Assembly: GCA_037179385.1 (NCBI GenBank)
Contig: CM074195.1
Span: forward strand, 10,307,787 to 10,371,786
DNA: 64,000 nt
Direction of reading: 5' to 3'
Source of the DNA: Holothuria scabra
Taxonomy: Eukaryota > Echinodermata > Holothuroidea > Aspidochirotida > Holothuriidae
The notes under the pieces were generated by a model. That model worked only from the letters and a program-made list of their open reading frames with translations, had not been told where the DNA came from and did no database searches. Positions 27,401 through 33,400 of this stretch are shown here, piece by piece. Position 1 is the stretch's first letter. Every line of letters begins with the position of its first letter. Both the position numbers and the translations under genes were made by a program.

Positions 27401-30400
27401 CATTCCCCATGCCCCCCCCCCCAAAAAAAAAAAAACAGAAAAAAATGGAAAAAGAAAAATGGGTTACAAATTTTTCATTACCTAATGTTCATGTTTTATT
27501 TCAGTGGGTTACAATGATGCATACCCAAGACTGGTAAAACAGCGCCCTCCTGGTAGTTTATTCAGCCCACCAATCTTACTTTCCATATTCCTGCAAGTCT
27601 TTCTAGTCGCTCTCTTCCAAGGATTGGCATATTATTCATTACATCTCCAATCATGGTAAGTCATAACCAACACATCTCGCCGTCAGAAATTGAGTTCAAG
27701 ACTAACATATGCATTAGTGACAGCATCAAGTATTAGTTCAGTCGCTAAAAGATCGTCAGAAGTGCCAAAGATTGGCCATCGCATATTTTAGGTTACATAT
27801 AACAGCCCATACTCAAATTGCCTACCACAAAAGAATCTGAAATTTGAGCAGAGTATGTTGGGATTTTTTTTGTTGCTCACCCATTGTTGGCAACTACAAC
27901 TCAGCTTTTTGATGCTTACCTGGTGTTATAATCTCATTTCAGCTCCTTTGGTCTGAATCGCATGAGTAGCATTGTTGTAACAAGTCATGACTCGAGTCAC
28001 TTCCTCTCAAAATGATAGTGACTCAGTAGAATTCAGGAGTAACTTCCCCATTGAAAAAGTACAGTGACTCAAGTCAATGACTCTACTCGAGTCACTTAAA
28101 AGTTTGAAAACTGGCGACTCGCGTCACCAATCTAGTGACTAGATTACAGCACTGGTGAGTAGTTGATAGTTCTTCATTAATGTAAAATCCTGACATTCCG
28201 CTGGGGGATCAGAATTTTATACTATTTTGTGACAGAAGATGTGACTATGAGTTTTTTCATGTAATGGTTTAATCCGTATTCAAGTATAACATTTGATGGT
28301 CAGGAAGCCACTGGGTTAATAGTGAGTGGGATCTATTCCAATTTCCTGATTGATTGTGGATGAAGGCTAGCAAGATTCACCTTCTCTTTTCAACCACAAC
28401 TCAGGGGTTGCATTGACCTCTTCCAACCCTGCTCCTGGGTAACCCACTTAATACCCCCATTCAAGGGTAAACCTTTGATGAAAAATTTGGAACCCCATTT
28501 TATAATGTTGCTAATTGTAGTGTAATTATCAATGTAATTCATGCATATTCATATCTCCATGGTTTCAGGTTTGACTACAAACCTCATGAACCCCTGCCTT
28601 GCTCTGCTGGTAGTGATGCTGATGCAAACATCTTGTGCCCAGAGGATACAGTTGTCTTCATCATGTCTTCATTTCAGTATATAATATTAGCTGCAGCCTT
28701 CTCCAAGGGGCCTCCCTACCGCCGCCCAATTTGGAAAAACTGTGAGTAATATCTTAATATGCACGTGCTTATTGTTACAGATCAATGTTACAGATGAACG
28801 GATGCAACTGCGTGTTTGGTGTAGCGGTAGAGCATCCCCCTCTCTCGCGGAAGGCCCTGTTTCTATTCCCATGTTGAGTCTTTCCTACTGCCGTTGTGCG
28901 TGATGCTCAGGGAAAAAAGGCCAGTGAGCCACAACTGGATAAAAGGCTGTGGCCAGCTCACTGCACCCATCTAACTAACTTACTGCAGATGAACAGAGAT
29001 ACTTTCATGCATAATGGAATCAGAAAAATTGTTAGGAAAATTTTTTCGTGAACATGTTAAGTTTTGTTTAATTAAAGGGCTGATCCTCTCACCCCAAACT
29101 CCAATTGAAATTCTCAGCTGGCTCTGCTTTTAGATTGGCAGCTAGTTCAAACAATGTAGAGCACCAAAACTCATATTACACAGCCTGTACTGTACTAAGA
29201 GTGTTTTGATTACACATTGGGGTGTTGTACACTCACCCTGATGCAATAAACTGAGGTTGTGTCTGGAGTGAAGATGAATTTCAAACATTATATGGGAGGG
29301 CTTGCTTAATTTAGTAGGTTAGGAGAATTCAAACTGTTAAGGGTGAGTCTTGAAGCATTGCTACAGTGGGAGGGCATCAACTCTTGTATGGATAAACACT
29401 GGTATCACTTTTTCCAGATTGCTTCCTTAAGATGCCCTCCCGTTTTATAATACTGTAAGTCTTTAAATCTTTGTTTGCTTTAAGCAATTGTACATGACCA
29501 ATTTCTTAGAACAAATTACTTTCATATTTTTGTTATTCCCATTTGTATACAATGAAATTAATTGCTTGCCTTTTTGGGTGATGAGGTTGAACTGAATCTG
29601 CTAACTTGTTACTAATTCGCATCCTTCATGGTGAAGTAAATAAATCATTAGACTTTTAAAGTGACTGTTGTGGCTGCCATCACCTTTCCTTTTTATACTT
29701 AAATGCAGTCATTTGTCACACCAAACTACAATTTAACCAGAAGTCTACAGGAATTCTCAATTGGCACAGCTCTTTGATTGACATCAAATTAAAAAAAAAA
29801 AAACAGAGTAGCTCACATGACACAACATATACTGAGAGTGCTTCAGTTAGACATTATAGCATTGTACACTCCTCACCATAGTATTCCCTGAAGCAATAAA
29901 CTAGGAATGTGATTAGATGAGGATGAGTTTTAGGAAGCTGTTGCTAGCTGTAAGATGGTTGGGAAAATTTGAACAATCTGGGTAATGAATAACTGTCTTT
30001 AAGTTCCTTTTGCTATCTGATTAGAAATGTTTGGGCATAGGAAAGCTCTTTAATTGTGTCTGCATTTTTAGACTATTAGAAATGCTTTACATATTAAACC
30101 CTAATGGCTGGACATAATTGTTTAATAATCAATGGGGTTACCTCAGCAAATAAGCAGTAATAAAAATTACCCAATGAGCAAAAAGTAGTGGGCAAACAGA
30201 GAGGTGTATGTGGTTAATTTGTAATTTTAGGTGTCTGACACTGAAGATTTCAAGTTTGTGTTTGTTTAACAGGAAGTTAGCTTGTATATCTTGTCTCATG
30301 TTTTTGATCAAAGTTGAAAGCTTCATACTTTCTTTCACTTTGACAATAAATAAATTGTGTAGACCATGGTGTCTCAAGGGTTAGATCAGTTTTTACTGCT

Positions 30401-33400
30401 CTGTTTTGAACCAATTGATTTTTAAGTCAAATCAACTTCTTTCCAATTGTAGCTCATTGGCCTACTTTCCCTACTCCATTGCCTATGCTTAGCAGCAAGC
30501 ACAATGGCAGTAAGTTCCACTTTTTAAAGTCTATGGTATGACCACGCAAGAAGTCAAACTCCTGAACCGCCTGGCAGCAAATCGGATGCCCTAGTCACAT
30601 AACCATGCAGTTGGTTTGGGGAAGTGATTGTTAACGACCCATGTTTACTTCAGATTTTTCTTTGTAAGTTTCTGGTGACTAGAATATAAATTAAAGCAGT
30701 TTGGTTTCTCATGAAAATCAGCTCGCCTTGAACTTTAGTGAATTTTAGTGGATATTCGAGTCCTGAAGTGTTGTTGGTAAGGGGGTGGGGGCAGATTGAG
30801 TAATGTTTACACTAAATCCTGGAAGACAAGTAACTGGTTACATGTTTGTAAATGAATTACAATATGTTAATTGATTAGTGTAAACTTTAACTGCTATCTA
30901 TAGAGATAGTTTGTGAGTTCTTTCAAAAAGGTCCTTAGCCCCCAACTAGATATCTCAAAGGGGAAAGGTTTGGTGATAATTCTACAGGTACACATATTGT
31001 TGTAAACATTTGAAATAAATATTTTGAAGTATATCAATTTGTGATGTCATATTAATTTCAAAATGCAATAGCTGTTTGTCCGAATATGTTTTGTCTGTTG
31101 TTCTACATGTTTACAACCATTTTAGACTTGTTACCATGGTAACAATTCCATTGAAGGACACTCAACCAGCTAATCAGTGATTGATCAATTTCAATTTGGT
31201 CTTTTCTTTAATATTTTCTCCTACACAACAGTTCCTTTAAACTCATCATAATTAAACTTAAAGGGGATATGCAGTTATTCCAGTTTAAATTGGCATAGCA
31301 CTCTGTCTTGTTTTACCCACTCTTGAGAGTAGTGTGACAGTATTTTTCTAAACTTTGAGTTTAGCTCATTGGTGTACTTTGAATATACAGTGTTCGAAGT
31401 CTTGAAATATTATGAAAGAAACTTGAGTGGGAAATAACAAACAAATTTTGAGGTGTAGCTGACCTTGTTTGAAAATAAGTTTGGGCCACAGACTTCCTAT
31501 ATACATGAAGGGTATGTAATGTGTGTGTCCTATGTGTAGATTGTCGCCACCGCCTGGGACAAAAATGGCTCACCAGAATAGTCACCATGAAGCTATAATT
31601 TGTATTATTTGATGGCAACTCTATATTTTAAACAAATTTTTAACTTGAATGGGTAACAATATCATATTCCGCAACACAAGCAGTGGCCTTACCTAGAATT
31701 GTTTTGAAAAGTGTTCAACTGTCCTTGAAAAATCTGCTGATTTCAACTACTTGAGCAAGTCCAAACTTTCACACACAACACCATAGCAGACAGCCATCTT
31801 GCTATGTCTATACTCACATGTACGGTAGAGACAATCTAGGCATGCAGTATGCTCTGTCCCTGCATATAGGAAGTCCTTGATTTGGGCACACTGCTCTCTT
31901 GTCCTTTAAGTATCATGACAAATATCTTTCTCTTTTGGTTTCAGATTTGTTTGTACTTGATCTTATCTTCCTGTCAGCCTGTACGTCTGCACTGATGTTA
32001 ATTCCTGCCAGATGGGGTTTCCTTAAAGATTTCTTTCAACTTGATCTCAAAGTCAACCAAGAAATCTGGTACCCCTTGTGCATTCTGGGAATGGTTGCTA
32101 TATACGCCATCCTTGCTTTCACTTTAGAGGTATGTCAATAACTTGACCATTTTACCTAGACAGTCTTAGAAATTGGACTTTTGATCCAAACTTTTAGTCA
32201 GCTTTTCATACCCCTTTCTGGCAAGATGCTTGACCTCAGTCACCTCTCTATCTCAGTAGCAGACTTTAATCATTGCTGAATGCTTGTAAAGAATAAACTG
32301 TATGGAAATAAACAAAAGTGATGATGTCACTACTCTGATTGGTTATATCATTGGTAATAATGATTTTACTCCCAGTTCCCATGATTCCTTGGTTTGCATT
32401 TGACAATGATTTAAGTCTGCTATCATGATCCCTTATCTCTCCCTTCTCCACTTGGTATTTTATCAACTCCATACTCCATATATTGTTGTGTAAGATACAA
32501 ATAGCCATTGTAACATATTTTGGGTCTAGAGCCCCCCTCCTCCCCCGCTTATTTGCTGCTCCTAAGTAAAATAAATATAGGTTAATGGAAAAGTGGTTTG
32601 TTGTTGTTTTTTTCCATCCATTTTAAAAGACATTCACCATGGCTGGAGGGGTGGGATAGATTGGATGAGGGAATGCAAAGTTCCATATACTAATGGTGCC
32701 CTGCCTTTAAGTTACAACAAAAATTGAAACTAAAAATCTAGAGGCCATCCACTCTCATTGTGGACATGCATAACACCCAGTTAGTAACCTTTCTTTGGAC
32801 TCTTTATCTCTCAAAATATGCTTTGGAAAGTGGCAATGATACGCAGCCAAAAGCATTGTTTAAGTTTTCCCGTACAGGTATCTATAAAGGTATTTTTAAA
32901 TATGTATATCAAATCTAGGACAAGGTGTTAAACTCTTAAAACTAAGTTATTTGGTGGAAATTAAGAATGTTTGTAACAAAACCTTTATAATTTTGGTCTT
33001 ATAATTAAGACGGCACAAGAAGTTCTCATCAGAATGACTGTGTTTGCCATTGTATTCATGTTGAGATCCAAGCTTTATTTTATTTGAATTCTGGTGACCT
33101 TTCAACAGGCCCATACTGGCCAGCCAATGTATTACACTGCAGTTTTGTAGTCTAGCCTGGCCTTGGATTCCTTGACCTCAAGCAGCCATGAGGCCTTCAT
33201 ATATATGTTTACAAGGCTTCCAATCCACACCCTGCTTAGCTTTAGATTGCCAGGCCTTGATTACAACACTATCGAATTAAATGCTGATGCTACCGGGAGG
33301 CAAAATACCTGATCATGGAAGATATACTAAAATGCATTAAGCCATGCAACTTTTTACTTTTAGCCTCCCCCCCCCGCCTTGAAAATGATCGACTTCCTGT

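Larger units (their letters stand above)
24459..27504 (+). other. ATP13A intron
   Basis: Holds repeat R1 (24543-24905), an hAT-like MITE (25023-25195) and MITE family D (25337-25770). From about 25780 to 27500 I see no exon or recognisable element. Confidence 0.6.
28742..31944 (+). other. ATP13A intron
   Basis: Contains two SINEs (28810-28984 plus, 30424-30612 minus) and two family A MITEs (29076-29357, 29745-29999). The stretch 30620-31940 shows no exon; TTAAAGG at both 31256 and near 31905 might bound a further element. Confidence 0.6.

Noticed and set aside
31256..31908. Possible further TTAA element (TTAAAGGGG ... CCTTTAAG)
   Set aside because: The inner bases of the two ends match too poorly to call an inverted repeat.
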